From Nonomuraea aurantiaca (GTDB taxonomy: Bacteria > Actinomycetota > Actinomycetes > Streptosporangiales > Streptosporangiaceae), in contig NZ_JAIWNB010000003.1 in NCBI RefSeq assembly GCF_020215705.1, positions 248,001 to 312,000 on the forward strand: a stretch of DNA of 64,000 bases, read 5' to 3'. Each line of letters begins with the position of its first letter. The first letter of the stretch is position 1. Below the pieces are notes generated by a model. That model worked only from the letters and a program-made list of their open reading frames with translations. It was not told the DNA's origin and made no database searches. Below are positions 34,801 through 41,201 of this stretch, piece by piece. The translations under genes were made by a program, and so were the position numbers.

Positions 34801-34984
34801 GCCGCTCCACGCTGACCAGCCGCCCGGGGTCGAGCAGCAGCAACACGAGCAGCGCCCGAGGGCGCGGCCCACCCACGGCGACCGCCTCACCGGCGGCCGT
34901 CCGCACCTCAAGCGACCCAAGGATCCCGAACTGCACGGCACCGATTCTGTCCCATTCGCCGGGCATGTTCTCGCGCAGATCCAC
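31826..34984 (-). CDS. SARP-type regulator with NB-ARC and TPR domains (AfsR-like)
   Basis: The 1052-residue protein has an OmpR-like DNA-binding domain (about 17-95, VQFGILGSLEV to HVSRLRRNL), a bacterial transcriptional activation domain (about 100-250), an NB-ARC ATPase (Walker A VGPGGTGKTRL, Walker B LLVLDNCEH, ATSREPL) and a long helical repeat tail. This is the AfsR architecture. GTG 34984 has GAGGG upstream; GTG 34936, at VQFGIL, is an alternative start. Such proteins activate secondary-metabolism or metabolic genes after ATP-dependent oligomerisation. The lanthipeptide operon 9 kb away is a conceivable target, but nothing in sequence proves it. Confidence 0.93.
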   Translation of the reverse strand: MDLRENMPGEWDRIGAVQFGILGSLEVRTAAGEAVAVGGPRPRALLVLLLLDPGRLVSVERLIDGQYGDDPPAGAANAIQAHVSRLRRNLPAGLVEFHGAGYRLAVEPEDIDAHRFERLARDGRRLLAAGQHEPAARVLREALALWRGPALADVGDAPFAPPQAARLEEARLTAREDLAEAELALPGGTSIAELRELVAAHPLRERPRGQLMRALHASGQQAAALAVYDEVRRLLADELGADPAPELASLHLAILRGEEQREQAPRRRVPVPLNRLIGREEELARIAALGDARLITIVGPGGTGKTRLAVEAVHRAGPGREAGFADLSSVDDGTQVAPAVLGALGLRETGLQVPALERPDPVERLVAALADQPSLLVLDNCEHVVAAAAELVRRLLDACPGVAIMATSREPLGLTGEMLVPLPPLAVPPPGTDPAEALSYPAVRLFAERAAAVRPGFAARPEAMSEVMEVCAGICATLDGLPLAIELAAARLRTFTPAEIADRLNEHGRFKLLSRGDRTAAARHRTLHAVVEWSWSLLTPQEQEVARRFSVFAGGASLEAAESVCGDGDVLADLVDKSLIEADGGRYRMLDTIRLFCAERLAEAGEQRRTRDAHAAWFLDLARRADPWLRRAEQLDWLARLSAEYDNLRAALRHTVEDDPETASRLVAALSVYSWLSGRREQIASSAMRLLHLMGGEPVAGLEEEYVMCVLQAVPEVSPEWWARAVDIMMTTLDGELRHPFLAVLWGMTAGPADTVTTRHRGRLLGSDPWSRAVSMLGEGLIHLHIGQVAEGERQLEETLTRFRAVGERWGMAQSFEWLAMIASRRGDWAAARRLWGQAMDLNGQLGAADELVDVLCRRAAGLMREGDLDGARADLERATELARRTGMSRGLPLLNMAWGDLARFSGRHDEARARYTAVLDAAVPGSYATEGMRPFAYTALGRLAAAEGDLTEARRRHGKALELARTVVPTDAAEIAEGHAGLALLDGAAERAAYLLGVGVALRGTTVAGDRDVTMVAAAATERLGADVFAAHFAKGAALSGDKALSTLIGG

Positions 34985-35095
34985 ATCGCGGCCCTCATGG
35001 GCGCCAGACGGCCGGCTCAGCTCAGCTCGTCGAACTCGCCGACCAAAAAGGCATCACCTCGCGTACCGCCCTCTCAGGTCGCGCTACGCCGGGCA

Positions 35096-35281
35096 GCTGG
35101 TGTCAGCCGCCGGCAGGACACCGTCGACACCCGATGCAACACCAGCCGGCCGAAATACGGCGTGATCGGGTCGCCGGCGTTGGCGACCATGAGCACCGGG
35201 ATGTCGTTGTGGATCGTCGTGGGCGGCGCCGCTTGCTGGATCAACTCGCGCCCGCCTTCGATCCGGACGCCGTACGGCTGG
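35096..35281 (-). pseudogene. Remnant of an alpha/beta hydrolase (TAP-like C terminus)
   Basis: One minus-strand frame reads QPYGVRIEGGRELIQQ and, further on, IHNDIPVLMVANAGDP followed by ITPYFGRLVLHR. This matches the last third of tripeptidyl-type alpha/beta hydrolases, where PVLxVxGxxDPxTP carries the catalytic Asp. There is no nucleophile half and no start codon. It lies after the MarR gene end and fills most of the 34985-35304 gap, which otherwise shows nothing. Confidence 0.5.
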
Positions 35282-35304
35282 TCTCGGAGCTGACGGCACG
35301 GTGC

Positions 35305-35769
35305 CTACGAGGCGGGCTTGGTCCGGCCCGGCGGACGCCGAACGCACAGGTTCCGTGCGCAGGTGGTGAGCAGGGCGGCCAGCTGTTCCACCTCGCCGGG
35401 CGGAAGATCGGTGATCATGCGTTCCTCCACGTCGAGCACAACGCCGTGGGCCTGGTCGAGCAGGGATTGACCCGCATCGGTGAGGGTGACCGGCAGGGCT
35501 CGGCCTGTGGTCGGCTGGGTGGCGACGGAGACCAGTCCGGCCCGGGTGAGCCCGGCGAGTACGTCCCGCAAGGACTGCCGGGTGACAAAGGTGCGCCGGG
35601 CCAGTTCGGCGGCCGGGGCACCGGGCGCGTCGGCCAGTGCCCGTAGCACCGCGTACTGGGACATGGACAGGCCCAGCTCGCGCAGGCGCTCCTCACACGC
35701 GCCGCGGAACGCCTGGCTCACCTGCTTGACCAGATAGCCGACGCGCTGACGGACATCCATTTGACTCAT
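35305..35769 (-). CDS. MarR-family transcriptional regulator
   Basis: I place the start at ATG 35769, at the edge of the operator; the frame extends upstream across the operator but without MarR sequence. The 154-residue product has the MarR winged helix (LSMSQYAVLRALADAPGAPAAELARRTFVTRQSLRDVLAGLTRAGLV) and the wing with QPTTGRALPVTLTDAG. Flanking helices form the dimer. It is divergent from a small monooxygenase. The 46-bp dyad between them overlaps its own start codon, which implies autorepression and coregulation of the monooxygenase. Confidence 0.92.
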   Translation of the reverse strand: MSQMDVRQRVGYLVKQVSQAFRGACEERLRELGLSMSQYAVLRALADAPGAPAAELARRTFVTRQSLRDVLAGLTRAGLVSVATQPTTGRALPVTLTDAGQSLLDQAHGVVLDVEERMITDLPPGEVEQLAALLTTCARNLCVRRPPGRTKPAS

Positions 35770-35813
35770 GACAGGAACCTTACACATAATCCACCTTGTA
35801 AGGATCCTGTCAT
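35768..35813. promoter_or_regulatory. Long dyad operator shared by marR and monooxygenase genes
   Basis: Arms of 17 bp (ATGACAGGAACCTTACA at 35768-35784 and its complement at 35797-35813) match at 16 positions around a 12-bp centre. The inner part CCTTACA/TGTAAGG is perfect. It fills most of the gap between the divergent genes and covers the MarR ATG. It is A+T-rich compared with its surroundings. Confidence 0.8.
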
Positions 35814-35824
35814 AAGGAGAAGCC

Positions 35825-36157
35825 ATGCCCGCGACCACCACCATCACCGTCGACGCTCCGGTGGCGACCCTGATCAATGTCTTCACCGTCCAGGCCGACC
35901 GTCAGCGCGAGCTCGTCGACGTGCTGGTCACCGCCACCGAGGAGGTCATGCAGCACATGCCCGGATTCGTCGCCGCCAACATCCACGCCAGCGACGACGG
36001 CACCAGGGTGATCAACTACGCCCAGTGGGAGACCGCGGACGCCTTCAAAGCCATGCTCGACACCCCGGCCGCTCAGGTGCACATGCGCCAGGCCGCCGCC
36101 CTGGCAGACGGATTCGACCCGCACCTGTACGCCGTCGCCTCAGTGCACCACCGCTGA
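35825..36157 (+). CDS. Antibiotic biosynthesis monooxygenase (ABM) family protein
   Basis: AAGGAGAAGCC directly precedes ATG 35825. The 110-residue protein has the ABM ferredoxin-like fold: a first strand NVFTVQADRQRELVDVL, the helix TEEVMQHMPGFVAANIHAS, and the strand NYAQWETADAFKAML. Members are cofactor-free oxygenases acting on quinols or polyketides, or heme-handling proteins. Control by the adjacent MarR suggests response to a phenolic or quinone compound, possibly for detoxification. The fold call is strong; the substrate is open. Confidence 0.9.
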   Translation: MPATTTITVDAPVATLINVFTVQADRQRELVDVLVTATEEVMQHMPGFVAANIHASDDGTRVINYAQWETADAFKAMLDTPAAQVHMRQAAALADGFDPHLYAVASVHHR

Positions 36158-36162
36158 GCACG

Positions 36163-36596
36163 TCACCGCTGCAGGGCGAGCTGGAGTGTCACCCTCTGAT
36201 GCGTCGGTATGTAACCGAGCGCGTCATTGATGGCGCGCATCGGGCGGTTGCTGTCGATCGTGTCGGTCAGCAGGCCATCGAGGTACGGGTAGCGCTCGCG
36301 GGCCTGCCGGATGGCCTCGGCCTTCATCCAGCGGGCCAGGCTGTGCCCGCGATGTTCAGGCAGCACGCCGGTGCTGTAATGCTGGGCATCGCCCGTGTAC
36401 CGGCAGGAGGGCCTCTCCCGGCGAGCCGGGCTCTGCTTCCGCGATGACGGAGCGCCGGCCCTCGTCGCGGGCCGCGGCCGGCGCGGCCGTCAGCAGGAGA
36501 GAACCAACCCCGGCGCGCTGTTCGGCCGGGTGGACGTGGAGATCGAGGCGATGCTCGGGTTCCCAGGCTTCCGGCCGCTCACCGCGGCCCAGCAGC
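36163..36596 (-). pseudogene. Frameshifted, 5'-truncated GNAT acetyltransferase
   Basis: The 3' part (36163-36400) reads YTGDAQHYSTGVLPEHRGHS and later LGYIPTHQRVTLQLALQ, typical of the GNAT C terminus. The 5' part reads in another frame: DLHVHPAEQRAGVGSLLL, which is the acetyl-CoA-binding Q/R-x-x-G-x-G/A block of the preceding half-domain, then RRSVIAEAEPGSPGEALLPV. The two frames meet near 36397, so one frameshift separates them. The N terminus is missing, cut off at the stop of the reductase gene at 36597. The sequence is well preserved, so the loss looks recent. Confidence 0.7.
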
Positions 36597-37178
36597 TCAG
36601 CCGGTCGTGGCGTAGCGCAGCAGGACGTTGCCGGAGCCGTCGAGGCCGCGGACCTCCGCGAGCGTGAGCCCTTCGACCGGCTGAGTGAAGATCGGCGTCC
36701 CCTCGCCGAGCGCCTTCGCCCCGACGATCAGGTGCAGCTCGTCGACGAGCCCGGCGCGGAGCAGGGCGTTCCAGGTGACCCGGCTGCCGAAGGTGACGAT
36801 GTCGCCGCTGGTACGTTGCTTGAGCTCCTTGACCCACCCCTCGGCGTCGGCACGCTTGACCACGGTCGTCTGGCCCGCCCACGGCGCGATGTCCTCGTCC
36901 GTGAGCGAGTCGGAGACGACGCTGACCTCGATCCGCTTATAGATCGCGCCGAACTGCTGGTGCACCGTGGACGCCTCAGGGTTGTCCGCTTGGCCGGGCC
37001 AGAACCCCATGAACATCCGGTACGAGTCGGCGCCGAGCAGCAGCGAGTCGGCGGCCTGGATCCGCTCCAGGTTGTAGGCGTCGAACGCGGCGTCCATCGG
37101 CAGCACGAGCGGGTTGCCGTCCCCCGCCGCGTAGAAGCCGTCAAGAGACATGATGTTGCAGACAACGAGCTTGGCCAT
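36597..37178 (-). CDS. Dihydrofolate reductase-family (RibD C-terminal-like) protein
   Basis: From ATG 37178 (GGAG nine bases before) the product has 193 residues. It begins KLVVCNIMSLDGFYA, the signature of the YyaP/RibD-C branch of the DHFR fold. LLLGADSYRMF, DIVTFGSRVTWNALL and VDELHLIVGAKALG follow, which bind NADPH in family members. These proteins are usually of unknown substrate; few are true DHFRs. The downstream GNAT pseudogene abuts it directly. Confidence 0.9.
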   Translation of the reverse strand: MAKLVVCNIMSLDGFYAAGDGNPLVLPMDAAFDAYNLERIQAADSLLLGADSYRMFMGFWPGQADNPEASTVHQQFGAIYKRIEVSVVSDSLTDEDIAPWAGQTTVVKRADAEGWVKELKQRTSGDIVTFGSRVTWNALLRAGLVDELHLIVGAKALGEGTPIFTQPVEGLTLAEVRGLDGSGNVLLRYATTG

Positions 37179-37336
37179 GTCAGCCACTCCGTTTCCTCCG
37201 TAGATCAGCCTGTTGCGCCTACCATGTCCGGGCGGCGCGTCGGCCGACAGATGCAAATGTCACCAGGCCCACGATGTCCTTCGCTAGAACTCCAAGCGAG
37301 GTCAAGCCTGTTGCGGGAACCAGCAACACCCCTGTT

Positions 37337-37426
37337 CTCGGGATCGCGAGCGAACCGTCACAGCGACCGTGCGCGCTCTCATGGACCGGTACGGGGCACG
37401 CAGCCGTTTCCAGCTCGCGCTAGGAG
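37337..37426 (+). pseudogene. Possible remnant of a LuxR-type HTH
   Basis: A plus-strand stretch reads ERTVTATVRALMDRYGARSR and FQLALG, which resembles the recognition helix and tail of a LuxR-type HTH. LGIASE immediately before it is in another frame, as if shifted by one base. It is short. The surrounding 37179-37581 gap holds no gene; a small perfect hairpin (37529-37543, CGGGGC-GGA-GCCCCG) lies further on. Confidence 0.35.
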
Positions 37427-37581
37427 GCACTGACATCAGCGGGCGGCCGGAGCACATCAGCATCCGGCCGACAAGTCATACGTTGTCAGAGACCTGGCGC
37501 GGGGGCCGGCAGGCCACCGCCCGGGGTTCGGGGCGGAGCCCCGATGGGCACAGGCCGAGCGTCAGCGAGGACCACGCTTTG

Positions 37582-38130
37582 TCAGGCCCGCCGCCGAGCC
37601 CGATAGGCGGCCACGTGCATCCGGTTTCCACACGTACGGCTGTCGCAGTAGACCCGGGATCGGTTGCGTGACTCGTCCACGAACACCCGGTCGCAATCAG
37701 GTGCCGAACACGTGCGCAGCCGCTCCCACTCCCCTTCCACCAGCAGGTGCGCCAGCGCCACTCCGCAGTCCGCCGCCAGGTGCTCGGAAAGCGTCGCGTC
37801 CGGGGCGAAGTAGTGCATGTGCAGCGGATGCCCGTCGTGCTCCGTCAGCCGGGGAGTGATGCGGGTCTCCGACAGGAGCGCGTTGAGCAGGCGGACGGCC
37901 GTCGGCTGGTCCGGAGCGGTGAAGACGCGGTGGAACGCCTCCCGCACCAGCCGCACTTGCCCCAGGTCGCGGGCCGTGAGCGCGCCGATGCCGCTGACCT
38001 CTCGCGACTCGACGAATGCGTGCAGGTCGTCCGGCTCGGTCAGGCCGTCGTCTCCGCCGGTCGACGGGGACGTGTTGACCAGCTCTACAACCGTGGCCAG
38101 CGAATGCACCATGTCATGGCCAAACGGCAT
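37582..38130 (-). CDS. CGNR zinc-finger (ABATE) regulator
   Basis: The 182-residue protein has an N-terminal ABATE stress-sensing domain (DLVNTSPSTGG-type start, EPDDLHAFV) and a C-terminal zinc finger. The Cys ligands are in CSAPDCDRVFVD and YCDSRTCGNRMHVAAYRAR, the CGNR motif. Such proteins are thought to regulate a neighbouring gene in response to a ligand. It is divergent from an EamA-type transporter with 29 bases between, a common pairing, so it probably controls that exporter. A second, distant CGNR gene lies at 61938. Confidence 0.92.
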   Translation of the reverse strand: MPFGHDMVHSLATVVELVNTSPSTGGDDGLTEPDDLHAFVESREVSGIGALTARDLGQVRLVREAFHRVFTAPDQPTAVRLLNALLSETRITPRLTEHDGHPLHMHYFAPDATLSEHLAADCGVALAHLLVEGEWERLRTCSAPDCDRVFVDESRNRSRVYCDSRTCGNRMHVAAYRARRRA

Positions 38131-38159
38131 GTTGACTCCTGTCGACGACCGGCTCTAGC

Positions 38160-39119
38160 GTGGACGCAGCGTATCTCGCTCCAAGGACCTCGGGGGTTTC
38201 CGTGGGTGCACATCGTCGTATCGTGCTGATCGCGATCGCGGGTGCGCTGATCATCTCCACCTCCGCGCCGCTGGTCCGGTTGTCGGGGGTCTCGCCGGCG
38301 ACCTCGGCGTTCTTCCGGTGCGCGTACGCGCTGCCGCCCATGCTGGTGCTGGCCTGGCTCGAACGGCGCAGGCTGGGGCCTCTCCCGGCCCGCAGCCGAA
38401 ACCTGGCGTGGCTGGCGGGCGTGCTGTTCGCGTTCGACCTGCTGTTCTGGCACCACGCTATCAAGTATGTGGGCGCGGGCCTGGCGACCGTCCTGGGCAA
38501 TCTGCAGGTCTTCATCGTGGCCTTCGCGGCGTGGGCGCTGTTCCGTGAGCGGCCGTCGAACCGGCTGATGCTGGCCACCCCGGTGGTGTTCGCCGGGGTG
38601 GTGCTGATCTCCGGGGTGTTCGACAGCGCGGCTTATGGGGCGAACCCGGTGCTCGGGGTGGTGACGGGCGTGGCCACCTCGATCTCGTACGCGGCGTTCC
38701 TGCTGGTGCTGAAGGGCGGCTCGGAGCGTACGGTCGGGCCGTTGACGCACGCCACCGCCGTGGCCACGGTCGCGATGGCCGCGCTGAGCCCGGTGTTCGG
38801 AGGCGCCGACTTCGTCCCGAGTTGGCCGGCGCACGGCTGGCTGCTGCTGCTCGCGCTCGGGCCGCAGGTGGCCGGCTGGACGCTGATCGCGTACTCGCTG
38901 CCCAGGCAGCCCGCCGCGCTCACCGCGCTGCTCCTGCTCGTCCAGCCGATGACGACGGTCGCGCTGTCGGCCGTGCTGCTCGGCGAGCACCCGTCGCCGC
39001 TCCAGCTCGCCGGGTGCGGGGTGATCGTCTTGGGCGTCCTGTACGGCTCTCGGCGCGCTCAGCCCGCCCGCACCGAGGCCGAGCAGCCGGAGCAGGTGCC
39101 GAACACCTCGACCGTGTGA
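38160..39119 (+). CDS. EamA/DMT-family transporter
   Basis: The 319-residue protein has about ten hydrophobic helices in two repeats of five, typical of drug/metabolite transporters. EamA marks include ISTSAPLVRLSGVSP, WHHAIKYVGAGLATVLGNLQ, and QPMTTVALSAVLLGE in the second repeat. It is driven by proton or ion gradient and exports or exchanges small metabolites. The GTG start at 38160 has no good ribosome site. Its last 61 bases overlap the 3' end of zur on the opposite strand. Confidence 0.9.
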   Translation: MDAAYLAPRTSGVSVGAHRRIVLIAIAGALIISTSAPLVRLSGVSPATSAFFRCAYALPPMLVLAWLERRRLGPLPARSRNLAWLAGVLFAFDLLFWHHAIKYVGAGLATVLGNLQVFIVAFAAWALFRERPSNRLMLATPVVFAGVVLISGVFDSAAYGANPVLGVVTGVATSISYAAFLLVLKGGSERTVGPLTHATAVATVAMAALSPVFGGADFVPSWPAHGWLLLLALGPQVAGWTLIAYSLPRQPAALTALLLLVQPMTTVALSAVLLGEHPSPLQLAGCGVIVLGVLYGSRRAQPARTEAEQPEQVPNTSTV

Positions 39120-39451
39120 GTGATCTCGGTGAAGCCGTGCTCGGAGCCGACCGTCTCCGCCCAGCGTTCGACGGCGGGACCGGCCACCTCGACGGTCCGG
39201 CCGCAGCGGCGGCACACCAGGTGGTGATGGTGGTCGCCACTGGCGCACGCGCGGTAGACGGACTCGCCGTCGTCGGTGCGCAGCACGTCGACGAGACCGC
39301 CGTCGGCCAGCGCCTGGAGCGCCCGGTAGACCGTGGTCAGGCCGATCTTGGCGCCGTGGGCGCGCATCTCGGCGTAGACGTCCTGGGCGCTGCGGAAGCC
39401 CTCGCTCTGGCGGAGGGTGTCGTGCACGGCGTCACGTCTGGTGGACATCAT
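39059..39451 (-). CDS. zur: Zinc uptake regulator Zur (Fur family)
   Basis: The 130-residue protein has the Fur winged helix (FRSAQDVYAEMRAHGAKIGLTTVYRALQAL) and the metal-sensing loop GDHHHHLVCRRCG. A second Cys pair, GTCSGC, near the end completes the structural zinc site. It is the last gene of znuA-znuC-znuB-zur, which identifies it as Zur rather than Fur. With zinc bound it represses zinc uptake, most likely through the box at 42094. Start 39451 overlaps the znuB stop (ATG inside CGATGATG). Its 3' end overlaps the EamA gene. Confidence 0.95.
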   Translation of the reverse strand: MMSTRRDAVHDTLRQSEGFRSAQDVYAEMRAHGAKIGLTTVYRALQALADGGLVDVLRTDDGESVYRACASGDHHHHLVCRRCGRTVEVAGPAVERWAETVGSEHGFTEITHTVEVFGTCSGCSASVRAG

Positions 39452-40323
39452 CGTATGACCTCCTCGACGCGCATGCTGGAACGCTCGCTCACTGTGGACT
39501 CCTGGGGTCTGCCTCGCCGTACGAACTTACCGACACCGAGGGCCAGGACGAAGCCGCAGAGGGCAAGAAGCACGATCGCGGCGCCCGGCGGCACCCTGGC
39601 GGACAGCGTCGAGGCGAGCAGCCCGCCCACCGCCGCGACGACGCCGAACAGCATGGCCAGCGTCATCGTCGAGCGGAACCCCCTGGTCAGCTGCTGACCG
39701 GTCGCCACCGGGATCACCATCAGGGCGCTGACCAGCAGCAATCCGACCACGCGCATGGCGATGACGACGGTCAGCGCGGCCGTGACGGCGATCAGCAGGC
39801 TGAGGAAGCGCACCGGCAGGCCGCTGGCCCTGGCCATCTCCTCGTCCTGGCAGAGCACGAACAGCTCCCTGCCGAAGATCACGACCACCGCGATCACCGC
39901 GACGGCCAGCGCGCCGATGATCCAGATGTCCTCGGTGGTGACGCTGGCGATGGCGCCGAACAGGTACGAGTTCAGCTTGGCGTTGCTGCCGCCCGGCGCG
40001 ATGCCCATGAGCATGACGCCGCCCGCGATGCCGCCGTAGAACAGCAGCGCCAGCGCCACGTCGCCGCTGGTGCGCCCGCGCGCCCTGACCAGCTCGATGG
40101 CGACGGCGCCGATGACGGCCACGGCCACGGCGGTGAGCACGGGCGCGGTGCCCGTCAGGAAGCCCAGCGCGACGCCGGTCAGCGCCACGTGCCCGATGCC
40201 GTCACCGAGCAGCGCGAGCCTGCGCTGGACGATGAAGGTGCCGACGGCGGGCGCGCAGAGCCCCACCAGCAGCGCCGCGATCAGTGCCAGCTGGAAGAAC
40301 TGCTTGCCCAACAGCTCGATCAT
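39448..40323 (-). CDS. znuB: Zinc ABC transporter permease ZnuB
   Basis: From ATG 40323 the 291-residue permease has about eight to nine helices and belongs to the ABC-3 family, with VQRRLALLGDGIGHVALTGVALG as the family signature near the N terminus and LLVSALMVIPVATGQQLTR later. The ATG overlaps the znuC stop (ATGA). It forms the membrane channel for zinc taken up by ZnuA and powered by ZnuC. Confidence 0.94.
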   Translation of the reverse strand: MIELLGKQFFQLALIAALLVGLCAPAVGTFIVQRRLALLGDGIGHVALTGVALGFLTGTAPVLTAVAVAVIGAVAIELVRARGRTSGDVALALLFYGGIAGGVMLMGIAPGGSNAKLNSYLFGAIASVTTEDIWIIGALAVAVIAVVVIFGRELFVLCQDEEMARASGLPVRFLSLLIAVTAALTVVIAMRVVGLLLVSALMVIPVATGQQLTRGFRSTMTLAMLFGVVAAVGGLLASTLSARVPPGAAIVLLALCGFVLALGVGKFVRRGRPQESTVSERSSMRVEEVIR

Positions 40324-41105
40324 GGCTCTCCCCGCCATCCGGAAAGCGGTCCCGCGGTCGCCTCGGCGGCGTGCGGGTGCACGTGCTCGTGTCCCGGCCG
40401 CGCGCAGTCGCCCTCGGGCCGTGGTGGTCTGCCGTCGTGCGCGATCCGGCCCTCCCGGACCACCACGCCGCGGGTGATGAGCGGCTCGAGCGGGCCGAGC
40501 TCGTGGGCGACGAGCACGATGGTCTTGCCGTTCAGCACCAGCGTGGCCAGCGTATCGGCGAGCAACTGCTGAGTGTCGGCATCGACACCCGCGGTGGGCT
40601 CGTCCATGACGTACGTGTCGGGTTCGCCGGCCAGCGCGCGGGCGATGAGCACCCGCTGCTGCTGGCCGCCGGACAACGACTGCACCGGGTCGCCCGCCCG
40701 GTCCGCCAGCCCGACGGCCTCGAGCGCGCTCGCCGCCGCCGCCTTGTCCGCGGGGCTGGTACGGCGCAGCCGGCTCTGCCTGGCCACGCGGCCGGAGGTC
40801 ACGACCTCGCGGACCGTGGCGGGCACCCCGCCGCCGACGGCCAGGCGCTGCGGCACGTAGCCGATGCGCCACCACTCGCGGAATTTCGCGGGCGGCGAGC
40901 CGTACAGCAGGGTCTGGCCGCCCGAAAGCGGAGTGAGGCCCAGCAGGGCGCGCACCAGCGTGGACTTGCCGGAGCCGTTGGCGCCCATGAGGGCCACGAC
41001 CTCGCCGGGGCGGACCGTGAGGTCGATGCCGCGCAGGATGTCGCGCCGGTCCAGGCTCACCCGGCCGCCGGTCATGGCGAAGGCGGTCTCGCCCGTGCCG
41101 CTCAT
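40320..41105 (-). CDS. znuC: Zinc ABC transporter ATPase ZnuC
   Basis: I start at ATG 41105 (MSGTGETAF), because this ATG overlaps the stop of the third micro-ORF (ATGA). An in-frame ATG lies at 41114. The ATPase shows Walker A GANGSGKST, the Q-loop (GYVPQRL), signature SLSGGQQQRVLIARAL, Walker B YVMDEPTAG and the switch His (VAHEL). A His-rich tail (PGHEHVHPHAAE) may bind zinc, as in some ZnuC/ZnuA proteins. It powers zinc import with ZnuB and ZnuA and is controlled by Zur. Confidence 0.94.
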   Translation of the reverse strand: MSGTGETAFAMTGGRVSLDRRDILRGIDLTVRPGEVVALMGANGSGKSTLVRALLGLTPLSGGQTLLYGSPPAKFREWWRIGYVPQRLAVGGGVPATVREVVTSGRVARQSRLRRTSPADKAAAASALEAVGLADRAGDPVQSLSGGQQQRVLIARALAGEPDTYVMDEPTAGVDADTQQLLADTLATLVLNGKTIVLVAHELGPLEPLITRGVVVREGRIAHDGRPPRPEGDCARPGHEHVHPHAAEATAGPLSGWRGEP

Positions 41106-41201
41106 ATCGCACATCCCAATGTGCCGCTCATGTTGCGCACCCCAATGTGCCGCTCATCTCGTACACCCCAACGCGCCGGTCATGCCGTACACCCCAATGC
41201 G
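41098..41201. repeat. Four tandem copies of a 26-bp repeat at the znuA-znuC junction
   Basis: Units are 41098-41123, 41124-41149, 41150-41175 and 41176-41201, with consensus CCGCTCATNNCGNACACCCC plus AATGTG on the plus strand. The repeat covers the last codons of znuA and the first of znuC, so the znuA/znuC junction itself has been duplicated. The unit length is not a multiple of three. Confidence 0.9.
41102..41183 (-). other. Three coupled nine-codon micro-ORFs linking znuA to znuC
   Basis: Reading on the minus strand, micro-ORF 1 (41183-41154) encodes MTGALGCTR, 2 (41157-41128) MSGTLGCAT, 3 (41131-41102) MSGTLGCAI. Each starts at an ATGA that overlaps the previous stop, beginning at the znuA stop (41180) and ending at the znuC ATG (41105). 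Ribosomes could thus pass from znuA to znuC only by four termination-reinitiation steps, or by fresh entry. The micro-peptides repeat the ZnuA C terminus (ALGCTA) and ZnuC N terminus (MSGT). Confidence 0.75.

Noticed and set aside
31886..35293. 1135-codon frame antisense to the SARP regulator
   Set aside because: Shadow frame; composition rich in Arg, Gln and Pro, while the sense strand carries Walker motifs.
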